A stretch of 34,011 nucleotides of DNA from a virus, in IMG/VR virus record IMGVR_UViG_3300030101_002014, positions 1 through 34,011 of that record; one strand, given 5' to 3'. Under the pieces are notes generated by a model that was not told the DNA's origin, made no database searches, and worked only from the letters and a program-made list of their open reading frames with translations. A program made the position numbers and the translations under genes. Of the stretch, positions 1-6,342 are shown piece by piece. Numbering within the stretch: the stretch's first letter is position 1; each line of letters begins with the position of its first letter.

Positions 1-219
1 ATCTTGTGCTGATTGTTTTTGTTTTGCAAGTTTTATATTCTCTCTTACAACTTCTATGTCATTTTTTATTGGATATATTGTTTTGCTTTTACAACTATTG
101 CATAAATACCTTTGTTTGTAATTCCCACCAGCACTTTTCTGTGAACCCTTTTTAATAAGATCCTTGCTACCACAATTAGGGCAGGATAAAAAATATAATC
201 CGTCCTCTGAAAGTTTCAT
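1..219 (-). CDS. Zinc-ribbon N-terminal part of a metallophosphoesterase-type protein (cut by window edge)
   Basis: The reading frame starts at ATG 219 and is still open at base 1, giving 73 residues. It begins MKLSEDGLYFLSCPNCGSKD and holds a four-cysteine zinc ribbon: C-P-N-C near residue 13 and C-N-S-C near residue 40, with the spacing of transposase/InsA-type ribbons. A Lys/Gln-rich helix follows (ENIKLAKQKQSAQD). From memory, phage metallophosphoesterases carry such a ribbon and helix just before an FREYAR-type helix. That FREYAR-type helix is the first thing seen at the other end of this window (34011 inward). I infer that this is the N-terminus of the protein at 33009-34011. The start overlaps the stop of the nuclease gene in ATGA. 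Confidence 0.7.
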   Translation of the reverse strand, partial: MKLSEDGLYFLSCPNCGSKDLIKKGSQKSAGGNYKQRYLCNSCKSKTIYPIKNDIEVVRENIKLAKQKQSAQD

Positions 220-575
220 TTTGTTAATCTCTTAAATCCATTGCTATTGTTTATTAAATCTAGCAAATCCTCAAATTCAAAGCAAACCATTACTTTTGAA
301 CGGTTTTTAGAGAATATTAATAGTGGTGTTAATTCCTCTGAATTTTCACACGCTTGATCATAGCATTTCCAAACATTTATTTTTTCTACTTTTTTACACT
401 CTACTGCATAAGGAAAAGTATCTCTACCTGCTTTGGACAATATAATATCCATACCACTCTCTCCCATAACAGCTGTCTTTATATCGTGTTCGTTTATGCC
501 CAGCTTTTTAATTATCATCTCTCTGACTTTATTCTGAAAATTTCTACCTTTTGCTTTCGCACTACTTGGTTTCAT
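216..575 (-). CDS. PD-(D/E)XK nuclease, Holliday-junction-resolvase-like
   Basis: This 119-residue protein shows a compact PD-(D/E)XK core. D43 lies in GESGMDI, followed by E59-C-K61 (YAVECKK) on the next strand and Q74 in a helix after it (WKCYDQA). A basic N-terminus (KPSSAKAKGRNFQNKVREMI) is typical of small phage nucleases of this type. Such proteins are usually annotated as VRR-NUC or resolvase-like endonucleases and cut branched or damaged DNA during recombination and packaging. The start overlaps the stop of the preceding gene in ATGA and its own stop overlaps the next start, so it is translationally coupled in the early operon. The exact substrate cannot be read from the sequence. Confidence 0.7.
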   Translation of the reverse strand: MKPSSAKAKGRNFQNKVREMIIKKLGINEHDIKTAVMGESGMDIILSKAGRDTFPYAVECKKVEKINVWKCYDQACENSEELTPLLIFSKNRSKVMVCFEFEDLLDLINNSNGFKRLTK

Positions 576-772
576 CTATATTCCTCCTCTTCAAAATCGC
601 AATGGTCATTACATTTAGAGCATAAACCAATCCAAGTTCCATTTATGTTGTGTAAATTTCCTAAAGCAGACCAACCGCAGCAACTTGACAATAATTCTTT
701 TTCATCAGAATCAATAAACAAATCTATGTTTTCTTCAATTTGATCTTTTGTATATCCCTCTACTTCTTTCAT
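572..772 (-). CDS. Small zinc-binding protein (CC...C-x2-C-x3-C)
   Basis: This is a 66-residue acidic protein with C31-C32-G and C51-S-K-C54-N-D-H-C58, followed by an acidic tail (FEEEEYR). The pattern matches the small phage proteins that read SCCGA...GxCxxCxEHC, which are common and have no assigned function. A single treble-clef or ribbon-like zinc site is the likely fold. It is coupled by ATGA overlaps to both neighbours in the replication operon, so it is probably made with the nuclease and the organiser-like protein. I do not know its target. Confidence 0.65.
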   Translation of the reverse strand: MKEVEGYTKDQIEENIDLFIDSDEKELLSSCCGWSALGNLHNINGTWIGLCSKCNDHCDFEEEEYR

Positions 773-1026
773 AATTTCTCGCTTTCGTTTACTTTATCCC
801 AATCTTTCATATCAGAAGTGTCTATTTCTTTTGCCCAAGTGCTTTCTTTTTCTTCTTTTTTTTGATCTTCTATAAATACTGCTTTTACTATTTCATCAAC
901 TATTTCTCTAAATTCATTTTGTTCGTAATGACTTATACTAATCTCTTTAACTAAATGTATTACTTGATTCCATTTAGCAGTATTTTTATGCAACTCTTGT
1001 TGCGTCTTTAATAATAGATTACTCAT
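769..1026 (-). CDS. Hypothetical early protein, helical
   Basis: This 85-residue protein is rich in Lys and Glu and predicted largely helical (LLLKTQQELHKNTAKWNQVI, then EIVDEIVKAVFIEDQKKEEKE). I see no catalytic motif, metal site or membrane segment. It is real on context: ATGA overlaps join it to the organiser-like gene upstream and to the zinc protein downstream. A small DNA-replication accessory or inhibitor role is possible but unsupported. Confidence 0.6.
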   Translation of the reverse strand: MSNLLLKTQQELHKNTAKWNQVIHLVKEISISHYEQNEFREIVDEIVKAVFIEDQKKEEKESTWAKEIDTSDMKDWDKVNESEKL

Positions 1027-1760
1027 TTGTATTCCTTTCTAGGTTGTATTCGTTGATCGCAACACGAAACATATAAATCTCTGTATTCCGATACTGTTTT
1101 TTGTTTGTTGCAAACTGCACACTCATAAATAAAAATCGGCTCATCTGGTTCACTTTGTAATACCACTTCATCAGTCCACCTTTCTTGATTAAGATAAGTT
1201 TCTGGATTAGGTATGTATTGTTGGTTTTGCCATTGATTCGACTTCTTTTGCAATTCTAAATTCTTTAATATTAAATCAATAGGATAATTGTTTGAATTAA
1301 ATTTATCCTCTACTTTTTTCTTACCAACCTTTTTAGGATAATGCTTCCAGAATAAATTAAAATCTTTGTTTTCTTTATTCTTACTTTCTTCCTTTCTTAT
1401 AATATGGTTATTAGCTGGTTGTCTTCTGGTTGGTTTTAATTCATTGTATCGTTGATATCCGACAATAATTAGGTGGGTTAGTAGTTGGTTAGATTTTACC
1501 TCAATCATATTTGTTTTTTGAAGTTTTTTTAAAAAAGTTCTTAGTTGCTGCCTTGACATATTATTACGATTAGCAAAATTTTTTTGTGAGAATACAATTT
1601 CCCCTCTATTTACTTTTATAATTTGATTATTAATCAACATTGATGAGGACTTTATACTAGCCCTCATCAACATATCTATCCAACATTTTAGGTATAATGG
1701 ATTGCTCCAGATCCAGTTGTCTTGGATCTTTCGATAAAGTTTTATAAAACTATTATCCAT
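1023..1760 (-). CDS. Phage replication initiator / replisome organiser-like protein
   Basis: This 245-residue protein opens with FIKLYRKIQDNWIWSNPLYL and continues with a winged-helix segment (about residues 22-105: GEIVFSQKNFANRNNMSRQQ, then LRTFLKKLQKTNMIEV). That is the typical N-terminus of DnaD-like or lambda-O-like replication proteins. A Lys/Asn-rich linker follows. The conserved C-terminal stretch FNLFWKHYPKKVGKKKVEDK (from about 134) ends in YIPNPETYLNQERW, also standard for this group. The last 35 residues add a possible zinc site (C214-x2-C217, C233-C234). It would bind the phage origin and bring in the host helicase; no helicase, primase or polymerase gene is visible. The start overlaps the stop of the 24-codon membrane ORF. 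Confidence 0.75.
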   Translation of the reverse strand: MDNSFIKLYRKIQDNWIWSNPLYLKCWIDMLMRASIKSSSMLINNQIIKVNRGEIVFSQKNFANRNNMSRQQLRTFLKKLQKTNMIEVKSNQLLTHLIIVGYQRYNELKPTRRQPANNHIIRKEESKNKENKDFNLFWKHYPKKVGKKKVEDKFNSNNYPIDLILKNLELQKKSNQWQNQQYIPNPETYLNQERWTDEVVLQSEPDEPIFIYECAVCNKQKTVSEYRDLYVSCCDQRIQPRKEYK

Positions 1761-1827
1761 TGAGCAAGTAAGTTACACCAAAACAAATGATGGCTAATAC
1801 GACTACTAAGAAAACACCATCTATCAT
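1753..1827 (-). CDS. 24-residue membrane mini-protein
   Basis: The frame MIDGVFLVVVLAIICFGVTY plus LLNG is almost all one transmembrane segment with a short acidic N-terminus. A strong Shine-Dalgarno (GGAGGTAGA) lies just before the ATG at 1827. That ATG overlaps the TGA of the preceding gene (ATGA), and its stop lies 8 bases inside the next gene. Coupling on both sides and a good ribosome site make it very likely translated. Its function is unknown; small phage membrane peptides of this kind can be host-takeover or superinfection-exclusion factors, but nothing in the sequence decides this. Confidence 0.6.
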   Translation of the reverse strand: MIDGVFLVVVLAIICFGVTYLLNG

Positions 1828-2381
1828 TCTACCTCCATATATTTGCTAAGACTAGCTATTGCTTTTTTGTAAACATCGATATTATTTCTTATACCATTTT
1901 TATTTTTTTGTAGCCATTGCCTTGCTTGTTTATCTAATATTCCTTTTTCTAATGCCTCTTTTTCAAGCCTATCAAACTTTGTGACTTGTGTGACTGTTGG
2001 TGGTTTGACTTGCCAATCATCTGATTCTACATCTGTGTAGAAAAATTTGTCGCCATATAGTCCTAACAATTTAAGAGTTGCTCTGGCTTTACCCCTTTTT
2101 TCAGCCATAGCCCAAAAGTATTGATTTTTGCAATTAAGATCATTAGCCTCGCCAAAAGTTTCTTCTTCGACTAAACCAAGTTCATCGCTTTCCAGCCAAC
2201 CTTTTACTTTTATTGCAACTCCCATTCCTTCTCTATGCTCAAGATTATCAGACATTTCAAACTTTATGCCTTCCGTGTCTATCATCTTGACCACTCCACC
2301 AAAAGATATAATCTTCTTACCACGAAGAACCCAAAAATCTCCCTCTTCCAGATTATACTTTTTAATTAGATCTTCACTCAT
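1824..2381 (-). CDS. Candidate single-strand annealing / recombination protein
   Basis: I chose the ATG at 2381 (MSEDLIKKYN) because it sits behind GGGAGGAAGT and overlaps the TGA of the HTH gene; this gives 185 residues. The central motif GEANDLNCKNQYFWAMAEKR, then GKARATLKLLGLYG (about residues 77-110), resembles the helix of Rad52/ERF-type annealing proteins, where a stretch like AxTxAxKRALxxLG lies at the ring interface. I have seen similar motifs in unannotated proteins of aquatic phages. The rest is a beta-rich N-terminal half (FWVLRGKKIISFGGVVKMID) and a helical tail. The family assignment is tentative. Position in the replication operon next to a resolvase-like nuclease fits recombination. 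Confidence 0.45.
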   Translation of the reverse strand: MSEDLIKKYNLEEGDFWVLRGKKIISFGGVVKMIDTEGIKFEMSDNLEHREGMGVAIKVKGWLESDELGLVEEETFGEANDLNCKNQYFWAMAEKRGKARATLKLLGLYGDKFFYTDVESDDWQVKPPTVTQVTKFDRLEKEALEKGILDKQARQWLQKNKNGIRNNIDVYKKAIASLSKYMEVE

Positions 2382-2578
2382 ACTTCCTCCCATAGTTGTT
2401 CATAGCTAGTTCCAGTCACGTAGCATATAGCTAACTTAGATTGCATTGGAACTTTATTTTGTTTTCTCCATTGACTTATAGTCACTCGATTTATTTCTAA
2501 ACGTCTGGCTATCCAAGAATTAGTTCTTTCATTGGTAGTTAGCCAAATGTCTAAAAGATAAAATACATTATTAGTCAT
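2378..2578 (-). CDS. Cro/CI-type helix-turn-helix protein
   Basis: This is a 66-residue protein from ATG 2578, which overlaps the stop of the upstream gene; an upstream GTG at 2605 is open but less likely. A helix-turn-helix is visible at about residues 18-42: ERTNSWIARRLEINRVTISQ, then WRKQNKVP. The layout (helix 2 ending ARRLEI, helix 3 VTISQWRK) is that of Cro-like single-domain DNA binders. It probably regulates the early operon it lies in. The palindromic ATAGCTAT sites upstream of this operon (3192-3247) are possible operators, but there is no direct evidence linking them. Confidence 0.65.
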   Translation of the reverse strand: MTNNVFYLLDIWLTTNERTNSWIARRLEINRVTISQWRKQNKVPMQSKLAICYVTGTSYEQLWEEV

Positions 2579-2804
2579 ACTTTTTCCAATCCTCCTTCCA
2601 CCCACTTTCGATTGCTGCGGATATTAATTGATCTTTAGTTAAATGACTTGCTGACATATAATCATAAAAAGTCAAATCTCCAGAATCTATTTGTTTTCCA
2701 TTTGATTCGACTATTTGTCTATCGATATATTGTATTTCAGCAACTTTATTAATTCTTAAATACAATATCATAGAATTGATTTGTTTATCTGATATTATTT
2801 TCAT
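2571..2804 (-). CDS. Hypothetical early protein (77 residues)
   Basis: The start at ATG 2804 (MKIISDKQINSMILYLRINK) is preferred to ATG 2819 because it forms an ATGA overlap with the preceding gene. The protein is mixed alpha/beta with an N-terminal helix, a short strand region (VAEIQYIDRQIVES) and a C-terminal helix ending WKEDWKKYD. I recognise no family. Coupling to both neighbours in the minus-strand operon supports it as real. Confidence 0.55.
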   Translation of the reverse strand: MKIISDKQINSMILYLRINKVAEIQYIDRQIVESNGKQIDSGDLTFYDYMSASHLTKDQLISAAIESGWKEDWKKYD

Positions 2805-3160
2805 TGTGATATACTCCATTCGTATTCTTCTTCCAAACTTTCATTAAGTTCTTCTTTAAAATCATCTTCGTTTTTTTGTACTTTTTTTCCATAGTGTCCG
2901 TTTTTTTGATCCAGAGATATAACAATTTGTCCATCACTTTCCCAATATTCGTAACTATAAAATTCAGTTTCTGCATTACCATCAGTAACCACAGATTGAA
3001 ATATAATAGGAGCCTCTTCATCAATACACTTGTCGTCTAAGAAATCTTTTAACTTAGAAACCGTAACTTGACTTGTTTTTCTTTCAAACCAATACTGATG
3101 TGTATCTTTCCAATGTTCTATTTTTTCTTTGATCCATTTTTCTTTTTTCTTTTTTGACAT
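2801..3160 (-). CDS. Hypothetical first gene of the early operon
   Basis: This 119-residue protein starts with a Lys-rich stretch (SKKKKEKWIKEKIEHWKD). It has a beta-rich middle (EFYSYEYWESDGQIVISLDQ) and a very acidic C-terminus (EDDFKEELNESLEEEYEW). The charge split may mean that the tail mimics DNA or binds a basic partner, which is speculation. It is the first gene after the 304-base intergenic region, with GAGGTTGGA before ATG 3160, so it should be the most promoter-proximal product of the operon. No known family recognised. Confidence 0.55.
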   Translation of the reverse strand: MSKKKKEKWIKEKIEHWKDTHQYWFERKTSQVTVSKLKDFLDDKCIDEEAPIIFQSVVTDGNAETEFYSYEYWESDGQIVISLDQKNGHYGKKVQKNEDDFKEELNESLEEEYEWSISQ

Positions 3161-3191
3161 TCCAACCTCTTGTTGTTAATAAAACTTTGGA

Positions 3192-3247
3192 CATAGCTAT
3201 AGGAGAACTAACTGATAGTGAATAATGAGATATAAGATATAGCTATG
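3192..3247. repeat. Inverted repeat of palindromic ATAGCTAT sites, operator-like
   Basis: CATAGCTATA at 3192-3201 is repeated in perfect inversion as TATAGCTATG at 3238-3247, 36 bases apart. Each arm contains the 8-base palindrome ATAGCTAT, so the region presents two identical dyad sites with centres 46 bases apart. It lies 30-90 bases upstream of the first gene of the early operon, where a repressor or replication-initiator site would be expected. Confidence 0.45.
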
Positions 3248-3433
3248 CCCAATAATAAATAATAGTTTGTTTTTGTTCATTCCTTGCTGCTAAATATAAA
3301 TATAAATATACAAATGTGTAAAGAAAATAATACAAATAAGTAAAAAAAAATTTTAAGTATGAATATAAAATTATAAATATTAAATTAAATTCCTTTCTAT
3401 ATGTTCATTCATATAACCTTGTTTGTTAGCGAG

Positions 3434-3458
3434 AAGGGGGAGTTTTTTTCTCCCCCTT
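3434..3458. terminator. Strong stem-loop between two minus-strand units
   Basis: AAGGGGGAG (3434-3442), a loop of seven T, and CTCCCCCTT (3450-3458) form a perfect 9-bp stem. It lies a few bases past the stop of the minus-strand gene at 3465, where a terminator is expected. However, the trailing T-run (GTTTTTATTT, from 3461) is on the plus strand; read on the minus strand the stem is followed by TTCTCGC. It may end both directions weakly or act as a processing signal. Confidence 0.5.
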
Positions 3459-3464
3459 TCGTTT

Positions 3465-3662
3465 TTATTTACTATTAAAATAATTTAAAATACTCGCTTT
3501 GTTATTGTGTTGTAGATCTAGTTCATCGTAATTACGAATAATAAAGATAGTTTCATCTTTTGTTAAATTCGCATCTTCTCTGAATCTAGGATCAAACACA
3601 TTATAAGTTCCTTTATCTCTAGTATTTAGAAATCTAAAGAACTTTTCCTTACTAACACTCAT
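3465..3662 (-). CDS. Hypothetical protein (65 residues)
   Basis: A small mixed-charge protein starts MSVSKEKFFRFLNTRDKGTY and ends NYFNSK. The start overlaps the stop of the upstream gene by 11 bases, and it is the last gene before the hairpin at 3434-3458. The central stretch DANLTKDETIFIIRNYDELD is predicted helical. No family recognised and no catalytic or metal motif seen. Confidence 0.5.
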   Translation of the reverse strand: MSVSKEKFFRFLNTRDKGTYNVFDPRFREDANLTKDETIFIIRNYDELDLQHNNKASILNYFNSK

Positions 3663-3900
3663 TGCGTTCCTTCCTTTCGTAAGAGTTCATTAACTTTACT
3701 TTGTGATAATAACCTTTTTTTGAATCATCAAATCCAGAAGTAAAATAAACCCCTTGATTTAATTTATTAGTTGCTTTCGAACAAATTTCGGTATTGGTTG
3801 TAGCCCAGCCAAGATTGTGGATTTCTAATCCTTCCTCCATTGCTACTTGACAATGAGCGTTTACCATTTCTTCAAATTGTTCCTCCGTATATTGACTCAT
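3652..3900 (-). CDS. Hypothetical protein (82 residues)
   Basis: The start at ATG 3900 (MSQYTEEQFEEMVNAHCQVA) is chosen because AAGGAGGAATAAT stands directly before it; the open frame extends further upstream into the preceding gene. The N-terminal half is an acidic helix. The second half is beta-rich and basic (GVYFTSGFDDSKKGYYHKVK). Three cysteines (in NAHCQ, EICSK and the terminal EC) do not form an obvious metal site. Unknown function. Confidence 0.5.
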   Translation of the reverse strand: MSQYTEEQFEEMVNAHCQVAMEEGLEIHNLGWATTNTEICSKATNKLNQGVYFTSGFDDSKKGYYHKVKLMNSYERKERNEC

Positions 3901-3901
3901 A

Positions 3902-4537
3902 TTATTCCTCCTTGTATCTATCTTCTGGTTGTTCATTATCTCTTGGAATCAAACTCCAAACTGTTTTTCCATCTTTAAATTTACTTTTATAAATAGAATA
4001 TTTCTCGAATCCAAAATCCGTAATATCCCCAAAAGAGTTACCTTCTGGATCCGAAGAAATATCAATATAATCTTCTGGATTTAAAGACATAAGACGATTA
4101 ATCAAAGTTCCAACCTTCATACGAAAACCATCTTCTTTTGTGTATGCTTGATATTTTGGAGATTTAAAAATATAATTTTTATCTCTCTCTTGGATATAAC
4201 CATACTCATAATTTTCGGCTTTGTTTTTAAGGTAATCGATTCGAAATTTATAATAATCTATTTCTTGTTTTCTCGTTTGGAATCTCGCATAAGGTTTTAA
4301 AGTTCCATTTTTTAAACCTTCCTTTGCGTGTTTAGATATAAAATACTTTTTGTTTTTATATTTAAACATTCCATTATTTATTAATGCTGAAATTCCAACG
4401 CAATAATATCCATTCGGACGTTTTTTATTATCATTGTATTTTAAGTCATAAAAAAATTGTTGCATCTCAGAATAAGATACACCTTCTTTTTTATCCTTCA
4501 TAAACTCCAGCAATTTGATTGCGTTACTTTTTCTCAT
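3902..4537 (-). CDS. Winged-helix-like hypothetical protein
   Basis: This 211-residue protein has an N-terminal segment (about residues 1-72) that reads like a winged helix. It runs IKLLEFMKDKKEGVSYSEMQ, a recognition-type helix, then GISALINNGMFKYKNKKYFI as the wing. The remainder is Lys/Tyr-rich with a helical region (about 85-125) and no motif I know. The start has AGAGAGGA upstream. It overlaps the 169-residue gene by 14 bases. A DNA-binding regulator of the early region is a reasonable but unproven guess. Confidence 0.5.
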   Translation of the reverse strand: MRKSNAIKLLEFMKDKKEGVSYSEMQQFFYDLKYNDNKKRPNGYYCVGISALINNGMFKYKNKKYFISKHAKEGLKNGTLKPYARFQTRKQEIDYYKFRIDYLKNKAENYEYGYIQERDKNYIFKSPKYQAYTKEDGFRMKVGTLINRLMSLNPEDYIDISSDPEGNSFGDITDFGFEKYSIYKSKFKDGKTVWSLIPRDNEQPEDRYKEE

Positions 4538-5033
4538 TTTGTTTATCCTCTCTTATTTGTTCTAAATAGATTTCGACCAATACGTCATAGGGTGCTGAAC
4601 ATATAAAAGTACCCACCCAATAAGCCAAATAGTTTACAAATTGTTCTGAGTTTTCAATATTAATATCATTAAGTTCCAGATCCATATCATCTTTCAACCA
4701 TTCAGCCCAACCGAAAAAATTCAATCCGATAAATTCAGTTGCTTTACCATAACCAATAATAAAATAGTCCTCGTTGAAAACACGATTTGCTAAGTCATAT
4801 TCGTTTAGTTGGTCAAGCGTTAATTTATCTGGAAGGTTTTCGTTTACGTAATCGATTGCCTTATCTCTGATTTGTTCGATGTTGCTTAATAAAGAATCTT
4901 GATTATAAAAACCACTAATTTTTATTACATCTTCTTTAAAAAGCGATTTTGCTCGTTTGGTTATTATTGAAGTGACTTGTTTTTTAGTTAAAACGACATC
5001 ATCAATATTAAACCCATCATTATTATTATTCAT
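4524..5033 (-). CDS. Hypothetical phage protein with FNEDYFIIGYGKA motif
   Basis: This 169-residue acidic protein contains VFNEDYFIIGYGKATEFIGL at about residues 88-107. The motif resembles FNTDYYIIGTYxAxxWL stretches I associate with small unannotated proteins of podo- and siphophages. The C-terminal third is helical (SEQFVNYLAYWVGTFICSAP). No enzyme motif is evident. Its start follows GAGGTACTAACA and it leads the short operon 5033 to 3465. Confidence 0.5.
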   Translation of the reverse strand: MNNNNDGFNIDDVVLTKKQVTSIITKRAKSLFKEDVIKISGFYNQDSLLSNIEQIRDKAIDYVNENLPDKLTLDQLNEYDLANRVFNEDYFIIGYGKATEFIGLNFFGWAEWLKDDMDLELNDINIENSEQFVNYLAYWVGTFICSAPYDVLVEIYLEQIREDKQNEKK

Positions 5034-5334
5034 TGTTAGTACCTCGTTTTGTTATTAATAAAAATTTTTTCAGTATAAAAATAAAAACTTGTTTAGTAAA
5101 AAAATAAAAATACCCTCCAGAAAATAATATAATATCTAGATCGGAAACTTTAAAAAGTTGAAATTTTTGGGTGTTCTCTTTCTGGGTTTTGTTTTTCATA
5201 ATTTCGCAGCTTGTTTGCTATGACTGTTTTTTTAGCCTAGTTCCTTAATTGCTTTTTTTAGTTGCTCCCAGAAGAACAAGAGAAAAAAGCTATATGTTAT
5301 TATCTCTATTATCATTTTTTTGTTCCTTATGTTG
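5034..5334. other. AT-rich leader region with two possible micro-ORFs
   Basis: This 301-base stretch lies between the gp88-like gene and the 169-residue gene, both on the minus strand. It is extremely A/T-rich near 5050-5130. It contains a 27-codon ORF with a good ribosome site (5232-5315). A weaker 57-codon minus-strand frame (5026-5199, MKNKTQKENTQKFQLFKVSD onward) has a hydrophobic Phe/Ile-rich middle but no clear Shine-Dalgarno, and it overlaps the start of the next gene. I could not place a convincing promoter. Confidence 0.4.
5232..5315 (-). CDS. 27-residue membrane mini-protein
   Basis: The frame MIIEIITYSFFLLFFWEQLK plus KAIKELG starts at ATG 5315, eight bases after AAGGA. It has one hydrophobic segment (ITYSFFLLFFW) and a Lys-rich amphipathic C-terminus, the layout of a small single-pass membrane peptide. 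It lies 17 bases downstream of the gp88-like gene stop, so it could be co-transcribed with it. The codon string is short and the region AT-rich, so chance cannot be excluded. Confidence 0.4.
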   Translation of the reverse strand: MIIEIITYSFFLLFFWEQLKKAIKELG

Positions 5335-6342
5335 TTAGTGTATCGGCGTTACTATGGTAACATTTTTAAATTTAGGCATTCCACAAGCGTGACCTTGATT
5401 AGTACAATTTTGACAAATGCCTCCACAAATGAATGTCTTGTGAAATCCTAAACTCTTGGCTTTTTGTCTTAGTTCTTTTTTATCTTCTTTTGTCAAATCC
5501 GTAGGCTTGACTTTTTTATCCATAGGCAAACCTATAAAGTGACCTCTTACAAAGTCATATTTTTCTAGAACTTTTTTAAGAGGTTTATATATCGGATGCA
5601 CTCCAGAGCTGAGATTTAGCAAAAAGTTTTTGGGTATATTTTCGGCTCCATATACATCAATAAAGTTTTTGAAAAGATGTAAACTTTTTGAATATGCGTA
5701 AGCTCTAAGTGTTGGGAACTTGTTAAGTATATCGAACCAAGCTATCATTTTATCCAAGCTTTGAAAATCTCCATCGTTGTATAATCTAAAATTTACGACT
5801 TGGAGATCCTTAACTTCTCTTTTATATATTCTTCTGGATAAGTTCCATCTTAAAGAATCTTCTATAATTTCGAAAGCGTGATTCTCCAATATGGTATTGG
5901 CAACCCATCGAGCAACGACATTTGGATTTCTTAAACTCTTGAATGAATAGCAAAAACTTAAACAACCTCCAGCCCCTCCACAATTTACCTTTGGCATCGT
6001 TGAGAAGTTCAAGAAGTTTAATTTGTCGTTCCCATCTGAAAAGATGGTTATATTATTTATTTTACCTTTGCCATCAAAAAGTTTATAAAGTTCTTCCTTA
6101 GGATTTGAAGAGTTACAAGCTTTAAGAATCGGAAGTAATTTATCTTGGTAAATGTTTTGAGGGCTACCAAGATATTTCTTTTTTTTGTCTGGGTTTTTAT
6201 TTCCTTTGAATTGACTCATCGCGTTATGGTCGAAAGGATTATTATCCAGCCAATTATTAACAATATTAATTGAAGAGTCATAATCTTTACGAACTACTAA
6301 ACCAGCAAAGCTTAAGACATCTTCTCTTTTTGTTAGTTCCAT
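5335..6342 (-). CDS. Phage 'gene product 88'-like cysteine-motif protein
   Basis: The frame is open from GTG 6393. I prefer ATG 6342 (MELTKREDVL) because AAGGA lies ten bases before it; ATG 6369 is an alternative. The protein has about 335 residues. It shows C-x5-C-x3-C (MPKVNCGGAGGCLSFCYSF), then a conserved core with LQVVNFRLYNDGDFQSLDKM and a strand RAYAYSKS. It ends with a second cluster C-x3-C-x2-C-x6-C (FICGGICQNCTNQGHACG). This order matches the phage GP88 family of actinophages and other phages, whose biochemical role is unknown. The cysteine clusters could hold zinc or an iron-sulfur centre. It stands alone between two noncoding regions, which suggests its own promoter in 6343-6773. 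Confidence 0.6.
   Translation of the reverse strand: MELTKREDVLSFAGLVVRKDYDSSINIVNNWLDNNPFDHNAMSQFKGNKNPDKKKKYLGSPQNIYQDKLLPILKACNSSNPKEELYKLFDGKGKINNITIFSDGNDKLNFLNFSTMPKVNCGGAGGCLSFCYSFKSLRNPNVVARWVANTILENHAFEIIEDSLRWNLSRRIYKREVKDLQVVNFRLYNDGDFQSLDKMIAWFDILNKFPTLRAYAYSKSLHLFKNFIDVYGAENIPKNFLLNLSSGVHPIYKPLKKVLEKYDFVRGHFIGLPMDKKVKPTDLTKEDKKELRQKAKSLGFHKTFICGGICQNCTNQGHACGMPKFKNVTIVTPIH

Larger units (their letters stand above)
3161..3464. other. Noncoding region upstream of the early operon; possible promoter/origin
   Basis: No convincing gene is present in these 304 bases. They hold the ATAGCTAT inverted repeat (3192-3247), then about 110 bases with almost no G or C (roughly 3290-3400) that include a short iteration of ATAAAT around 3292-3311. 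A strong G/C hairpin lies at 3434-3458. A repeat-bearing control segment beside an AT-only tract is what a phage origin or DNA-unwinding element looks like, and it also must contain the promoter for the operon starting at 3160. I could not pick a clear -35/-10 pair. Confidence 0.4.

Noticed and set aside
354-743. 129-codon plus-strand frame opposite the nuclease and zinc-protein genes
   Set aside because: It crosses two real minus-strand genes with clear motifs; the Phe/Tyr/Ser-rich translation is a typical antisense shadow.
2785-3024. 79-codon minus-strand frame inside the 119-residue early gene
   Set aside because: It lies wholly in another frame of a coupled gene, is Lys/Met/Leu-rich only because of A-rich DNA, and has no ribosome site.
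3197-3280. 27-codon minus-strand hydrophobic frame MNKNKLLFIIGHSYILYLII... in the early control region
   Set aside because: AAGGA touches the ATG with no spacer, and the frame runs through the inverted-repeat operator candidate; probably chance in AT-rich DNA.
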